A stretch of DNA of 64,000 nucleotides from Bacteroides sp. 519 (GTDB lineage: Bacteria; Bacteroidota; Bacteroidia; Bacteroidales; Bacteroidaceae): the NCBI RefSeq assembly GCF_010500955.1, contig NZ_QVMJ01000002.1:97031-161030 (forward strand), read 5' to 3'. Positions 18,804 through 27,574 of this stretch are shown here, piece by piece. How positions within the stretch are numbered: position 1 is the stretch's first letter; every line of letters starts with the position of its first letter. The notes under the pieces are model-generated. The model saw only the letters and a list, made by a program, of their open reading frames with translations, was not told the DNA's origin and ran no database searches. The translations under genes were made by a program, and so were the position numbers.

Positions 18804-19043
18804 TTAATAAAGGAATAATAAAAGCATCAATACCAGCATCAGGAATATACAATCTCCCAAAAATGATCTTATAAAACGAAATACATTTTCTTCTTTAGAA
18901 AAATTCATTTCATAAAGATGAAATAAAAGCGAGCCGATAATCAGCAAAAGCACACCCATCAATAGATATGGTAAGTAAGATACCACCATTATTAAGGACT
19001 CATGTATTTGTTCTATATCGTTTGTATAATGCACACTGCTCAT
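18804..19043 (-). CDS. Small two-helix membrane protein
   Basis: Seventy-nine residues with two strongly hydrophobic helices (about 20-42, VSYLPYLLMGVLLLIIGSLL, and 60-79). There is no known domain. It is sandwiched between two excisionase-like genes in the same orientation with 35-bp gaps, so it is probably co-transcribed. Confidence 0.6.
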   Translation of the reverse strand: MSSVHYTNDIEQIHESLIMVVSYLPYLLMGVLLLIIGSLLFHLYEMNFSKEENVFRFIRSFLGDCIFLMLVLMLLLFLY

Positions 19044-19077
19044 TGATAAACTGTTAAAAAATAAATTCTTTATCTAT

Positions 19078-19431
19078 TCATATCCCTTTGTTTACCGTTA
19101 CCTTGGCAGGATTCTGTTTTACCCATTCCAGAAGCTCACTCCTATAAAAATAGATAGCCTTTCCACCTGGTTTATAGTGAGGTATAGCCAAGGTCCTGGT
19201 CAACTTATAAAGTTGACTTTTGGAAGCATTAAGAAAGTCACTGGCTTCATTCAATGAAAGAATTTCCTTTGTCATAAAAAGGTGATCCTCTATATATTTT
19301 ATCCGTTTTAGAAGAATCTCTATGGAACCCAGTTGTCCTATTATATCCTCCAATTGCTTTACACGTTCTGTAAGCCTAAGCTGAATCATATTTATAGAAT
19401 CTGGATCTCTCATTGGTTCTATTTGTTCCAT
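19078..19431 (-). CDS. Excisionase-like HTH protein (B)
   Basis: One hundred and seventeen residues: an N-terminal helical stretch with coiled-coil character (VKQLEDIIGQLGSIEILLKR), then a MerR-like winged helix (LSLNEASDFLNASKSQLYKL, IPHYKPGGKAIYFYRSELLEW). It is a paralogue of protein A. It likely binds DNA at the element's end or at the excision promoter. Confidence 0.82.
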   Translation of the reverse strand: MEQIEPMRDPDSINMIQLRLTERVKQLEDIIGQLGSIEILLKRIKYIEDHLFMTKEILSLNEASDFLNASKSQLYKLTRTLAIPHYKPGGKAIYFYRSELLEWVKQNPAKVTVNKGI

Positions 19432-19558
19432 CTGTTGTTATTTTTTAATTGATTTAATCTTTGTTATATGGTGACCGGTTACGAAGGGCAAAATTAAAAC
19501 ACTATCAAATAAAGATTACAAGATCAACATTGATACTTAGCTATTATCAAGCATACTA

Positions 19559-19966
19559 TCAGGGGTTTCCTTTATTATATAATGACTTCTTTGCTATTTT
19601 TTTAGACAGAATATACTGCTTCACATCTTCATTAAGTTCTTTATCCGATTTATTCTTATCGCCCAAAAGCCATGCATCAATCTCTGATTTAAGAAATCGA
19701 ATATGCTTCCCGTTTTTATGAAAAGGAATTTTCATTGTACTGGTCCATCCATATACCGTCTGCTCAGCTGGATGATTAGGTAGATAGGCACACAAGTCTT
19801 GCAAATTAAGCCACTTGTCCGACTCTTGAGTTGGAGTCACATGCTGATTCCTCATGCCGTCAATTTTCTGACTCAGTTCTGTTAGTTTGTTCATCATCCA
19901 TGATATTGCTCTTGGCAAATCCTCAAATTTAATATCTTCTTCATCCATGACTGTATAGATTTTCAT
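19559..19966 (-). CDS. Excisionase-like HTH protein (C)
   Basis: One hundred and thirty-five residues. The winged-helix part is LNLQDLCAYLPNHPAEQTVY, IPFHKNGKHIRFLKSEIDAWL (about 52-95), a more divergent member of the same fold as A and B, with a Lys-rich C-terminus. It is the first gene of the HTH run and lies directly downstream of a dyad-rich region (20131-20171). Confidence 0.78.
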   Translation of the reverse strand: MKIYTVMDEEDIKFEDLPRAISWMMNKLTELSQKIDGMRNQHVTPTQESDKWLNLQDLCAYLPNHPAEQTVYGWTSTMKIPFHKNGKHIRFLKSEIDAWLLGDKNKSDKELNEDVKQYILSKKIAKKSLYNKGNP

Positions 19967-20130
19967 TGCTATAATTATCGTTGATTATCTTGATTTCACC
20001 GCAAAAGAACACAAAAGAGTAATGCTGATTTGCTACTGATTAATACCAACATCGTTAGCATATTCGAATCATCACCTCTATTTTTTTTAAAACATTAATA
20101 TCCAACGAATATTTAAAATGTTAAATCTAT

Positions 20131-20171
20131 TAATGGCGCACTATAATGATTTATATCATAAGCCGCCATTA
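20131..20171. promoter_or_regulatory. Nested dyad in the int-xis intergenic region
   Basis: Arms TAATGGCG (20131-20138) and CGCCATTA (20164-20171) flank an inner imperfect dyad (ATGAT / ATCAT). It lies in an otherwise AT-rich, gene-free 323-bp gap between the integrase terminator and HTH protein C. It is a candidate operator or recombination-factor site; nothing else is seen in the gap. Confidence 0.45.
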
Positions 20172-20233
20172 GCCTTTCATCGTATTTTCATTATCACGAT
20201 AGATAAACAAGGATAGAAAAAGCTAATAAAAAA

Positions 20234-20263
20234 AGCCATTCACAACTTTAAGTATGAATGGCT
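20234..20263 (-). terminator. Terminator after the integrase
   Basis: A perfect 9-bp stem AGCCATTCA / TGAATGGCT is followed on the minus strand by a T-run, 27 bp past the integrase stop. Confidence 0.88.
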
Positions 20264-20289
20264 CTATTTTAAATTAAAATCTATATTCT

Positions 20290-21558
20290 TCAGTCTTTTA
20301 TTTTATCTACATCCACATTTAAATGGATTGCCTCTGTTGCTTTGTTTTTCTTTTCGTCAACAACCTTACCGTAAATCTGAGTAGTTTTCACATTAGTATG
20401 CCCCAACATCTTACTGAGTGTATAAATATCTGTGCCTCCTGCCAATTGCAAAGTAGCATAAGTATGTCGAAAGCAATGAAAAGTAATGTTCCTTGTGATA
20501 CCAGCAGATTTGATCCATTGTTTCAAAGGTCTGGAAATCCAGGACGGATCCGGCAAATCTGAGAAGACCAGATACTCCGGCTTTCGTGGCTCACCACATA
20601 ATTTATAAGCCTGTTCTGATATCGGCATATATTCCACACCTTTAGTCTTCTGTTGCGTAAAATTCAACCTATACTCTTCACCATCTTTTTGTATTTCTTC
20701 CCATTTCAGTTTTTGAATATCGCAATGGCGAAGACCGGTAAGTGCAGAAAACAGTGCAGCTCGTTTCATAACAAGCTTATCACACGGAGTAATCGCCAGC
20801 CTATTCAATTCCTCTGCCGTCAAGTATTCGCGTCGACTTTCTTGCCCTCTTATACCTTTTGACTTAGATGCCAAATCTATCGTCAGATAACCATCAACAA
20901 ACGCCTGTTTCAAGGCAGCTTTAAAAATAGAAAAGTAAGTAGAAGCCGTATTTAAAGAAATGATTCCACTCTTATTTCCACCCTGTGGTGCAGTGATAAG
21001 GAATCTTTTGAATTCTTCAATCAAATGAATATCCATTTGGGCAAAAAGTATAGCATCACCTTGGATAAAAATCTTAAGCAGTTCATAAACCCTTTCCCAG
21101 TTTACGACAATGGATTCAGAGCTCGTCTTGTGTCGCCGAGTACTTTCTTGTTTAAAATACTCGATGAAGTTACACTGAAAACGTTCGTTTTGTTCCGCCT
21201 GAGCAGCTTCAGCGTCTGTAAAAAGAAAAGCATTGTCATATTCTCTTTGGCGGATATCTCTGATTTTGTCAGCATATACACAAGTTTGCTGGTCTACGTT
21301 TGACTTACACTGAATAATACCATTCACATCACGCTTCGGTTTATAAGAAACTGTACCGTCAGAACCAGTACGAGCTTTCCTGCTTTTATTCCATAAAGGA
21401 GTAGATATGGATCGATTGATATATTCACGAATACGTGCAGGCTTTTTGCTACCTTGTTCATACACGGGGTAAGCTTCAAGATACAGATGCCACACTTCAT
21501 AGTTCGCAGACTTACGAAGCTTGACAGAAACACGAGTGTGATCAAATGCTTTTTTCAT
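20290..21558 (-). CDS. int: Tyrosine recombinase (ICE integrase)
   Basis: A 422-residue site-specific recombinase with an N-terminal arm-binding domain, a SAM-like core-binding domain (about 118-225) and a complete catalytic domain. The catalytic residues are Arg in SALTGLRHCDI (about 274), Lys in QQKTKG, His/Arg in HCFRHTYA (about 361-364), His in LGHTNVKTT and the nucleophile Tyr in QIYGK (about 395). Its length and pattern match Bacteroidetes phage_int_SAM_5-type integrases. It is placed at the element's right end and catalyses integration and, with Xis-type helpers, excision. Confidence 0.95.
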   Translation of the reverse strand: MKKAFDHTRVSVKLRKSANYEVWHLYLEAYPVYEQGSKKPARIREYINRSISTPLWNKSRKARTGSDGTVSYKPKRDVNGIIQCKSNVDQQTCVYADKIRDIRQREYDNAFLFTDAEAAQAEQNERFQCNFIEYFKQESTRRHKTSSESIVVNWERVYELLKIFIQGDAILFAQMDIHLIEEFKRFLITAPQGGNKSGIISLNTASTYFSIFKAALKQAFVDGYLTIDLASKSKGIRGQESRREYLTAEELNRLAITPCDKLVMKRAALFSALTGLRHCDIQKLKWEEIQKDGEEYRLNFTQQKTKGVEYMPISEQAYKLCGEPRKPEYLVFSDLPDPSWISRPLKQWIKSAGITRNITFHCFRHTYATLQLAGGTDIYTLSKMLGHTNVKTTQIYGKVVDEKKNKATEAIHLNVDVDKIKD

Positions 21559-21566
21559 ATCCTACA

Positions 21567-22115
21567 TTATTTATATAAGTCATCAATTTCAGATTTTGGC
21601 ACATATACATAGTTTCCTATCTGACGAGTAGGAATGCTATACTTGCGAATATGCAGATAAACGGTACTATCATCCATATGGAACTTCTCTGCAATCTCAC
21701 CAATAGTATAGCAATTTTCCGGCTCCATATTATAAAGTTTCGGTAATCGCTTTACATCATTGTTTGCAAAATTCCGCTTAGGAAAACACTCATCTAATTC
21801 TTGTCGTCTAATCCTAATAAGATGCTTTCCTAAATTAATGCTCGGTATCTTTCCACTACGTATATATTGGTAAAGGGATGTTCTTCCAACCAAATATATA
21901 GCCATAGCTTCTTTGACCGTAATATACTCACGTGCATCATCTACATTCTCTGCTATTTTGCTTAAGACTTCATTCTTCAACACTTCCGCTTTACGGCGTT
22001 TATAAGCTTTCTGAGTACACTTATTGCAGCAATACCTGGACTCTATCGTCTTTGCAAGAAATGGCATTCCGCACACCTCACAACGTCTTTCTATTTGAAA
22101 TTTAGCTTTGGCCAT
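21567..22115 (-). CDS. Zinc-finger plus double-HTH DNA-binding protein at the ICE end
   Basis: A 182-residue protein: an N-terminal four-Cys finger (CEVCGMPF ... CCNKC, about 13-33), a first excisionase-like winged helix (ITVKEAMAIYLVGRTSLYQY, about 66-110) and a second one (YTIGEIAEKFHMDDSTVYLH, about 136-180). It lies 8 bp upstream of int in the same orientation, so the two are one operon. Two DNA-binding modules in one chain suggest it bridges sites near the attachment region and directs the integrase. Confidence 0.8.
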   Translation of the reverse strand: MAKAKFQIERRCEVCGMPFLAKTIESRYCCNKCTQKAYKRRKAEVLKNEVLSKIAENVDDAREYITVKEAMAIYLVGRTSLYQYIRSGKIPSINLGKHLIRIRRQELDECFPKRNFANNDVKRLPKLYNMEPENCYTIGEIAEKFHMDDSTVYLHIRKYSIPTRQIGNYVYVPKSEIDDLYK

Positions 22116-22268
22116 ATCATCATTACTTTAGTCTAATTATGCACATATCTGGAGATACGTATCATATTGTACAATATTATCACTCTTTTCGTACAGATAC
22201 AAATAAGGTACAAATATAAGCGAAATATGCGAATATAACAATACATATAACAAAATATATAAAACAGA

Positions 22269-22303
22269 AAATGGGGCATAACTCATTGAGTTACACCCCA
22301 TTT
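22269..22303 (-). terminator. dnaK terminator, chromosome side of the ICE boundary
   Basis: Long hairpin with arms AAATGGGG-x2-TAACTCA and complement (2 mismatched positions), followed by T-rich sequence on the minus strand. It lies 42 bp after the dnaK stop and is intact, so the element inserted beyond it. Confidence 0.85.
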
Positions 22304-22344
22304 ATTTATTTATAGCTATCGTTACTTATCGATAATTACCCACC

Positions 22345-24258
22345 TTATTTGACTTCTTCGAAATCCGCATCCTGAATATTCTCGCCCTCATTAGCACCTG
22401 TACTTCCACCTTGAGCGCCAGCATTCATATCCGGACCTGCTTGTGCACCACCTTGAGCACCGCTTTGTGCATACATTTCAGCACTTGCAGCTTGAAATGC
22501 AGCATTTACCTCTGCCATAGCAGTATCAACAGCAGCAATATCCTGAGCTTTATGAGCATCTTTCAGTTTATTCAAAGCAGCTTCAATCGGAGCTTTTTTG
22601 TCAGCTGATAATTTATCACCCAGTTCATTCAATTGAGTTTCTGTTTGGAATATCACGCTATCAGCTTGATTCAGCTTATCAATTTTTTCGCGTTCTTTCT
22701 TATCTGCTTCGGCATTTGCTTCGGCTTCGGCTTTCATCTTTTCGATTTCTTCTTTGCTTAAACCGCTTGAAGCTTCGATACGAATTGTTTGTTCTTTACC
22801 AGTAGCTTTATCTTTTGCCGATACTTTCAAGATACCATTGGCATCAATATCGAAAGCAACTTCAATTTGAGGAACACCACGACGTGCCGGAGCAATACCT
22901 GATAAGTTGAACTGACCAATTGATTTATTCTGGCTTGCCATCGGACGCTCACCCTGAAGAACATGAATTGTTACCTCCGACTGATTATCGGCAGCAGTTG
23001 AGAATGTTTCAGTTTTACGAGCAGGAATTGTAGTGTTAGCATCAATCATCTTAGTCATTACACCACCCAAAGTTTCAATACCCATTGAAAGTGGAGTAAC
23101 ATCAAGAAGAACTACACCTTTAATTTCGTCTGTTAAAACAGCACCCTGAACGGCAGCACCAACTGCAACCACTTCGTCTGGATTTACACCTTTTGAAGGA
23201 GCTTTACCAAAGAAATCTTCAACTAATTTCTGTACAGCAGGTATACGTGAAGAACCACCTACAAGAATAACTTCGTCGATATCTGAGTTGCCTAATCCAG
23301 CATCGCTCATTGCTTTTTTACATGGTTCAAGACAAGCCTGAATCAAACTGTGAGACAATGATTCGAATTTTGCACGAGTTAATGTTTTAACCAAGTGCTT
23401 TGGCACACCGTCAACCGGCATAATGTATGGCAAGTTGATTTCTGTTGTTGTTGAAGAAGAAAGCTCAATCTTAGCTTTTTCGGCAGCTTCTTTCAAACGT
23501 TGCAATGCCATAGGATCTTTAGTTAGATCAGCACCTTCGTCGTTTTTGAATTCTTCTGCCAACCAGTTGATAATCACCTGGTCAAAGTCGTCACCACCAA
23601 GGTGAGTATCACCATTAGTAGAAAGAACTTCGAACACACCGCCACCAAATTCAAGAATAGAAATATCGAATGTACCACCACCAAGGTCGAATACAGCAAT
23701 CTTCATATCTTTATGGGCTTTATCAAGACCATAAGCCAAAGCTGCTGCTGTTGGTTCGTTTACAATACGTTTTACTTCCAATCCGGCAATCTGACCGGCT
23801 TCTTTTGTTGCCTGACGCTGTGAATCGGAGAAGTATGCAGGTACAGTAATTACTGCTTCTGTAACTTCCTGTCCAAGATAATCTTCGGCAGTTTTCTTCA
23901 TTTTTTGAAGAATCATTGCAGAAATTTCTTGTGGAGTATATAAACGTCCGTCGATATCTACACGAGGCATGTTATTTTGTTCTACTACCTTGTAAGGAAC
24001 ACGGGATACTTCTTTTTGTACCTGTTGCCAGTTTTCGCCCATGAAACGTTTGATAGAAAAGATTGTTCTGGTTGGATTAGTAATAGCCTGACGTTTAGCA
24101 GGATCACCTACTTTACGTTCGCCACCATCCACAAAAGCTACGATTGAAGGAGTTGTACGTTTACCTTCGCTATTGGCAATAACTACAGGTTCGTTACCTT
24201 CGAATACAGAAACACAAGAGTTTGTAGTTCCTAAGTCAATTCCAATTATTTTTCCCAT
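22345..24258 (-). CDS. dnaK: Chaperone DnaK (Hsp70)
   Basis: A full-length 637-residue Hsp70. It has the N-terminal ATPase signatures [15 protein letters not shown] (about 6-20), [15 protein letters not shown] (about 190-204) and [17 protein letters not shown] (about 332-348), then the peptide-binding domain, the helical lid and a Gly/Ala-rich tail ending DADFEEVK. It folds newly made and stressed proteins with DnaJ and GrpE, neither of which is adjacent. It is a single-gene unit with its own terminator and is the chromosomal neighbour of the ICE. Confidence 0.98.
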   Translation of the reverse strand: MGKIIGIDLGTTNSCVSVFEGNEPVVIANSEGKRTTPSIVAFVDGGERKVGDPAKRQAITNPTRTIFSIKRFMGENWQQVQKEVSRVPYKVVEQNNMPRVDIDGRLYTPQEISAMILQKMKKTAEDYLGQEVTEAVITVPAYFSDSQRQATKEAGQIAGLEVKRIVNEPTAAALAYGLDKAHKDMKIAVFDLGGGTFDISILEFGGGVFEVLSTNGDTHLGGDDFDQVIINWLAEEFKNDEGADLTKDPMALQRLKEAAEKAKIELSSSTTTEINLPYIMPVDGVPKHLVKTLTRAKFESLSHSLIQACLEPCKKAMSDAGLGNSDIDEVILVGGSSRIPAVQKLVEDFFGKAPSKGVNPDEVVAVGAAVQGAVLTDEIKGVVLLDVTPLSMGIETLGGVMTKMIDANTTIPARKTETFSTAADNQSEVTIHVLQGERPMASQNKSIGQFNLSGIAPARRGVPQIEVAFDIDANGILKVSAKDKATGKEQTIRIEASSGLSKEEIEKMKAEAEANAEADKKEREKIDKLNQADSVIFQTETQLNELGDKLSADKKAPIEAALNKLKDAHKAQDIAAVDTAMAEVNAAFQAASAEMYAQSGAQGGAQAGPDMNAGAQGGSTGANEGENIQDADFEEVK

Positions 24259-24509
24259 AATTTTTCTTTATATTTATTATTTTGTTTTATTTAAATTCCG
24301 AATTGTGTCTGTATTAAATAACACTTGGTTTTTATTTAAGTTCATACAGACGACCATAGAAAAACAAACCTTGTGCCAACAATTAATTTTATAAAAAAAG
24401 TGGGGTATTGACAGTCGGAACCGACTAAAAGTGACAGAACGGCAGTTGAAAGAATAATCTTTTGCCTAAAATGAACAAAAATTACACACCATTGTCTGCA
24501 ATAAAAAGA

Positions 24510-24517
24510 TATCTTTG
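24510..24517 (+). promoter_or_regulatory. Bacteroidetes -7 element for the HIT gene
   Basis: TATCTTTG fits TAnnTTTG and lies 28 bp before the HIT gene start. The -33 partner is weak (TTG at 24492). The rest of the 287-bp gap shared with dnaK shows no gene. Confidence 0.55.
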
Positions 24518-24545
24518 TTCCACAATTATTTAAAAAACAAGTATT

Positions 24546-24971
24546 ATGAAAAGTGATCCGAAAGAATGCCTATATTGTCAGAATAATGACAATCTTCACA
24601 ATCTGATGATTGAAGTTGCTAAACTTAATGTTTCAAGAGTATTTATCTTTAAAGAACAAACTTATTACGGCCGCTGCCTGGTTGCTTACAATGAACATGT
24701 AAACGATTTAAATGAACTTAGCGACGATGATCGTAATGCATTTATGGCAGATGTGGTTAAGGTTACACGTGCTATGAGCAAGGTCTTCAATCCGGAAAAG
24801 ATAAACTATGGAGCATATTCGGACAAGCTGTCACACCTTCATTTTCATCTTGTGCCTAAATATGTAGATGGTCCTGATTATGGTGGCACCTTCCAAATGA
24901 ATCCCGGTAAAGTTTATCTTACCGACACAGAATACCAAGAGATGATCGAAAAAATAAGTAGTGAGTTGTGA
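24546..24971 (+). CDS. HIT family nucleotide hydrolase
   Basis: A 141-residue HIT-fold protein. The N-terminal CLYC pair may bind zinc, and the histidine triad is HLHFHLVPK (about 98-106). HIT proteins hydrolyse nucleoside phosphoramidates or dinucleotides; the exact substrate cannot be told. The last codons (encoding SSEL) are themselves made of the 7-bp repeat that fills the downstream gap, so the repeat has grown into the reading frame. Confidence 0.9.
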   Translation: MKSDPKECLYCQNNDNLHNLMIEVAKLNVSRVFIFKEQTYYGRCLVAYNEHVNDLNELSDDDRNAFMADVVKVTRAMSKVFNPEKINYGAYSDKLSHLHFHLVPKYVDGPDYGGTFQMNPGKVYLTDTEYQEMIEKISSEL

Positions 24972-25083
24972 GTAATGAGTAGTGAGTTTTGAGTAGTGAG
25001 TGGTGAGTTTTGAGTTACGATGCCGCAGGGCAACTCAAAACTCATTACTCAAAACTCATAACTCATTACTCATTACTCATTAC
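24961..25083. repeat. Hairpin of 7-bp tandem repeats between convergent genes
   Basis: Left arm: about eight copies of variants of GAGTTTT/GAGTAAT. Right arm: complementary ACTCATT/ACTCAAA units. The loop contains ACGATGCCGCAGGGCAAC. It spans exactly from the stop codon of the HIT gene to the stop codon of hslR, so it probably works as a bidirectional terminator. A sister copy is at 25503-25588. Confidence 0.8.
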
Positions 25084-25497
25084 TTACTCCTCAAAGTCGA
25101 ATTCGAAGTTAAAATCATCCATAAATTCCGGAGATGTAAAATCTTCGAGTTCCCTGCGATCTTTTTTAGTAGGACGTCCCATTCCACGGGCACGATCTAC
25201 AAATCCGCTTACTTTACTCATTTCTAGTAATTCGTATTGATCGGGAGGAGTAACATTTTCCATTACTTCAGGAACAAGCTTTGCTCCTACCCTCTTCTCA
25301 ATAGCTTGAAGTACTTTAAATGAATAGGTAATAGGTGGCTTTTTAACTTGAATTATATCATCTACTTTTATCATACGTGCAGGCTTTACCTGCATACCGT
25401 TAAGAGATATTCGTCCTTTCTTGCAAGCTTCGGCAGCTATTGTACGGGTTTTAAAAATACGTGCTGCCCATAGCCATTTATCTATTCTTGCTTCCAT
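25084..25497 (-). CDS. hslR: S4-domain RNA-binding heat-shock protein Hsp15
   Basis: A 137-residue protein with an S4 domain at the N-terminus (RIDKWLWAARIFKTRTIAAE, ACKKGRISLNG, about 4-50) and an acidic C-terminus (FNFEFDFEE). Hsp15 binds 50S subunits with stalled nascent chains and helps recycle them. It is the third gene of rplY-pth-hslR, all on the minus strand, and is separated from pth by a repeat hairpin that occupies its leader. Confidence 0.9.
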   Translation of the reverse strand: MEARIDKWLWAARIFKTRTIAAEACKKGRISLNGMQVKPARMIKVDDIIQVKKPPITYSFKVLQAIEKRVGAKLVPEVMENVTPPDQYELLEMSKVSGFVDRARGMGRPTKKDRRELEDFTSPEFMDDFNFEFDFEE

Positions 25498-25502
25498 AAA
25501 AG

Positions 25503-25588
25503 TATTGAGTTATGAGTATTGAGTTATGAGTTATGAGTTTACGATGCCGCATGGCAACTCAAAACTCATAACTCATAACTCAATACTA
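25503..25588. repeat. Second 7-bp-unit hairpin between pth and hslR
   Basis: Units GAGTTAT/GAGTATT on one side and complementary ACTCATA on the other enclose ACGATGCCGCATGGCAAC, one mismatch from the loop of the 24961-25083 copy. It reaches from the pth stop to 5 bp before the hslR start, so it lies within an operon and may reduce read-through or influence hslR translation. Confidence 0.8.
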
Positions 25589-26149
25589 TTTCTTGTTATA
25601 CTTATTCATTGTTATATCAATCCCTGCCAAACAGAAACTCTTGATAATTTCGCCAGCAGTTTCCAAACGTTCGGGCATTGACTTCTGTTCTTCTATTTCA
25701 AAAGGGCTCAATACATATTGCACCTGAAAACCTCTCGGATAATCACTCCCAATACCAAAACGCAACCGGGAATATTCTTGTGTTCCTAAAATTGCAGCGA
25801 TGTGTTTCAAGCCGTTATGTCCGGCATCACTACCTCTGGGTTTTAGTTGTAACCGTCCAAAAGGCAAAGCTATATCATCTACAATAACTAATACATTTTC
25901 TAAAGGTATTTGCTCCTTTTGCATATAATAGCGTACAGCGTTTCCACTGAGGTTCATAAACGTTGATGGTTTCAGCAAAATTAGCCGTCGGCCTTTTAAA
26001 GGCATATCGGCAACAAAGCCATAACGTTTATCGCTAAAAACAATATTGGACGCCTTTGCAAGGGCGTCCAATACCATAAATCCTATATTGTGACGGGTTT
26101 CATGGTACTCCGGACCAATATTACCCAATCCAACAATCAAGTATTTCAT
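25586..26149 (-). CDS. pth: Peptidyl-tRNA hydrolase
   Basis: A full-length 187-residue Pth. Conserved elements are the N-terminal [20 protein letters not shown] (active His at about 20, Asn 10), FMNLSGNAV (about 64-72) and the [12 protein letters not shown] loop (about 107-118). It frees tRNA from prematurely released peptidyl-tRNA, which suits its place after the ribosomal protein gene rplY. The stop codon is part of the downstream repeat. Confidence 0.97.
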   Translation of the reverse strand: MKYLIVGLGNIGPEYHETRHNIGFMVLDALAKASNIVFSDKRYGFVADMPLKGRRLILLKPSTFMNLSGNAVRYYMQKEQIPLENVLVIVDDIALPFGRLQLKPRGSDAGHNGLKHIAAILGTQEYSRLRFGIGSDYPRGFQVQYVLSPFEIEEQKSMPERLETAGEIIKSFCLAGIDITMNKYNKK

Positions 26150-26250
26150 ATTTTTTTAAAGAGTCAGAATTAAAAAGTCAGTAATAATTCCATCTAGCAT
26201 AATCTGCATAGATACTTATTTCTTACTACTTAATTCTAAATTCTATACTA

Positions 26251-26850
26251 TTATTTCTTAGCAGCGGCAGCGGCAGCAGCAAGACCTCTAGCAGCACGAG
26301 TCAACTTAACTGTACATACTACACTGTCTTTAGCATTCAAAAGTTCCAGGTTATCGAAAGAAAGTTCTTTAACTTGAATTGATTTACCTAAGCCCAAGCT
26401 TGCTACATTAACAGTTAATTGTTCAGGAACGTGAGCATATAAAGCTTTTACTTTTAGCTTACGCGATTGCAGTGTTAATTTACCCCCTGCTTTCACACCT
26501 TCTGCCAAACCTTCTAATTTAACAGGTACTTCAATTACGATTGGTTTATTATCGAAAACTTCAAGGAAGTCTACATGCAAAATAGTATCTTTCACTGGGT
26601 GGAACTGAATATCTTTAAGGATAGCAGTTATTTTTTTGCCATCAATATCCAAGTTTACAAGATAAATATCCGGAGTGTAAATAAGGTTACGAAGATTATC
26701 GTTTGTTACAGTGAAGTGGATATTTTCTTTTCCACCATAAATTACACAAGGTACACTTTTCTCTTTACGGATAGATTTCAATGCTCTTGCTTGTTCCGAA
26801 GAACGTTCTGCAATAGTTCTTGCAGTTCCTTTAACTTCAATTGATTTCAT
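26251..26850 (-). CDS. rplY: Ribosomal protein bL25, CTC type
   Basis: A 199-residue long-form L25 with the N-terminal 5S-binding domain (IEVKGTARTIAERSSEQARA) and the C-terminal beta domain of general stress protein CTC. It ends in an alanine/lysine tail (LAAAAAAAKK) common in Bacteroidetes. It binds 5S rRNA in the 50S subunit. It is first gene of the rplY-pth-hslR unit, with a near-ideal promoter upstream. Confidence 0.95.
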   Translation of the reverse strand: MKSIEVKGTARTIAERSSEQARALKSIRKEKSVPCVIYGGKENIHFTVTNDNLRNLIYTPDIYLVNLDIDGKKITAILKDIQFHPVKDTILHVDFLEVFDNKPIVIEVPVKLEGLAEGVKAGGKLTLQSRKLKVKALYAHVPEQLTVNVASLGLGKSIQVKELSFDNLELLNAKDSVVCTVKLTRAARGLAAAAAAAKK

Positions 26851-26941
26851 TTTTTAATTTTTTGTGTTACTCTAAATTAAGTTTTGCTTAATTCACCATC
26901 ACACGATGCGGTATTCATCGCCATGTTGCAAAAAAGCGGCA

Positions 26942-26972
26942 CAAAGGTACCGCTTTCTTTTATATTATCAAA
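26942..26972 (-). promoter_or_regulatory. Promoter of rplY-pth-hslR
   Basis: On the minus strand TTTG (26969-26972), 19 bp, then TACCTTTG (26942-26949): an exact Bacteroidetes primary-sigma promoter with correct spacing, giving a leader of about 85 bases. Confidence 0.85.
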
Positions 26973-26980
26973 GTTTTTTT

Positions 26981-27053
26981 AGTAGTTAGTAGTTAGAAGT
27001 TAGTAGCTAGTAGTTAAAACGCGTATAATTCTTACTTCTTAATTCTTACTACT
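26981..27053. repeat. 7-bp repeat hairpin after the DUF3276 gene
   Basis: Five units of AGTAGTT-type sequence (26981-27017), a short loop around ACGCGT, and partly complementary ACTTCTTAATTCTTACTACT. It sits 13 bp from the stop of the minus-strand DUF3276 gene and upstream of the rplY promoter, so probably acts as a terminator. The period matches the hslR-flanking repeats but the unit differs. Confidence 0.7.
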
Positions 27054-27065
27054 TTATTCTTGATT

Positions 27066-27464
27066 CTATTCAAAATCTATATCAATATCTATTTCGTTTT
27101 TCAAAACGCTTTCACTTTCTACCCCGGCAAGTGCAACTGCCAATGCTTCTTGTTCTTTTTCCCTGAAATCATTACTCATTGGCTGTTTTTCTGAAATAAA
27201 AGCAATTGTTTCATTTAACCCGTTCACAAATTTCTCAAAGTCTTCTTTATACAAAAAAATCTTGTGTTTTTCAAAGCTTACCTGTGATGTTTCTCCTTCG
27301 CCCGACACTATTTTCTTGCTTTCGGTGATGGCCAAAAACAATTCATCCTTGCGGTTTTTTTTCACATCCAGGTAATAAATACGCTTGCCGGCCTTAATTG
27401 ATTTGGAAAACACGATTTCTTTATCAGCTGCGTCTATTCCATTTTTCTTCTTAAAATCTTCCAT
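27066..27464 (-). CDS. PUR-alpha-like DNA/RNA-binding protein (DUF3276)
   Basis: A 132-residue protein with a single PUR repeat: VFSKSIKAGKRIYYLDVKKN, DELFLAITESKK, HKIFLYKEDFEKFVNGL (about 18-92), then an acidic tail. The family is widespread in Bacteroidetes and spirochaetes and resembles eukaryotic Pur-alpha, which binds purine-rich single strands. It is a single-gene unit divergent from nusB. Confidence 0.85.
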   Translation of the reverse strand: MEDFKKKNGIDAADKEIVFSKSIKAGKRIYYLDVKKNRKDELFLAITESKKIVSGEGETSQVSFEKHKIFLYKEDFEKFVNGLNETIAFISEKQPMSNDFREKEQEALAVALAGVESESVLKNEIDIDIDFE

Positions 27465-27574
27465 ATCGATTGGTTTGTTTGATAAATCGGCCTCAAATTT
27501 GGATATTTTTTTTAAACTGTCAAAAGAAAAAAGAAAGATATTGAAAATGTGACATAAAAAATGTGATTTATTCC

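Larger units (their letters stand above)
1..22268. mobile_element. Integrative conjugative element, right portion (left end outside window)
   Basis: The block holds a Bacteroidetes transfer operon (TraE, TraF, TraG), ArdA antirestriction, replication genes (Toprim primase, RepA-like ATPase), several excisionase-like HTH proteins and a tyrosine recombinase at one extreme. This is the standard make-up of a Bacteroides ICE. The right boundary must lie between the Zn-finger/HTH gene that ends the element (start 22115) and the dnaK terminator (22269-22303), because everything from that hairpin onward is ordinary chromosome. No relaxase or coupling protein is in the window, so they presumably lie to the left of position 1. 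The exact attachment site cannot be read without the other end. Confidence 0.9.

Noticed and set aside
1..22268. Insertion sequence or transposase within the element
   Set aside because: No transposase-like frame or terminal inverted repeats were seen; the only recombinase is the tyrosine integrase at 20290-21558.
25000..25240. Two plus-strand ORFs of about 75 residues over hslR
   Set aside because: Their N-terminal halves (SLLITHYLLL-type) are translations of the 7-bp repeat and the remainder is antisense to hslR.
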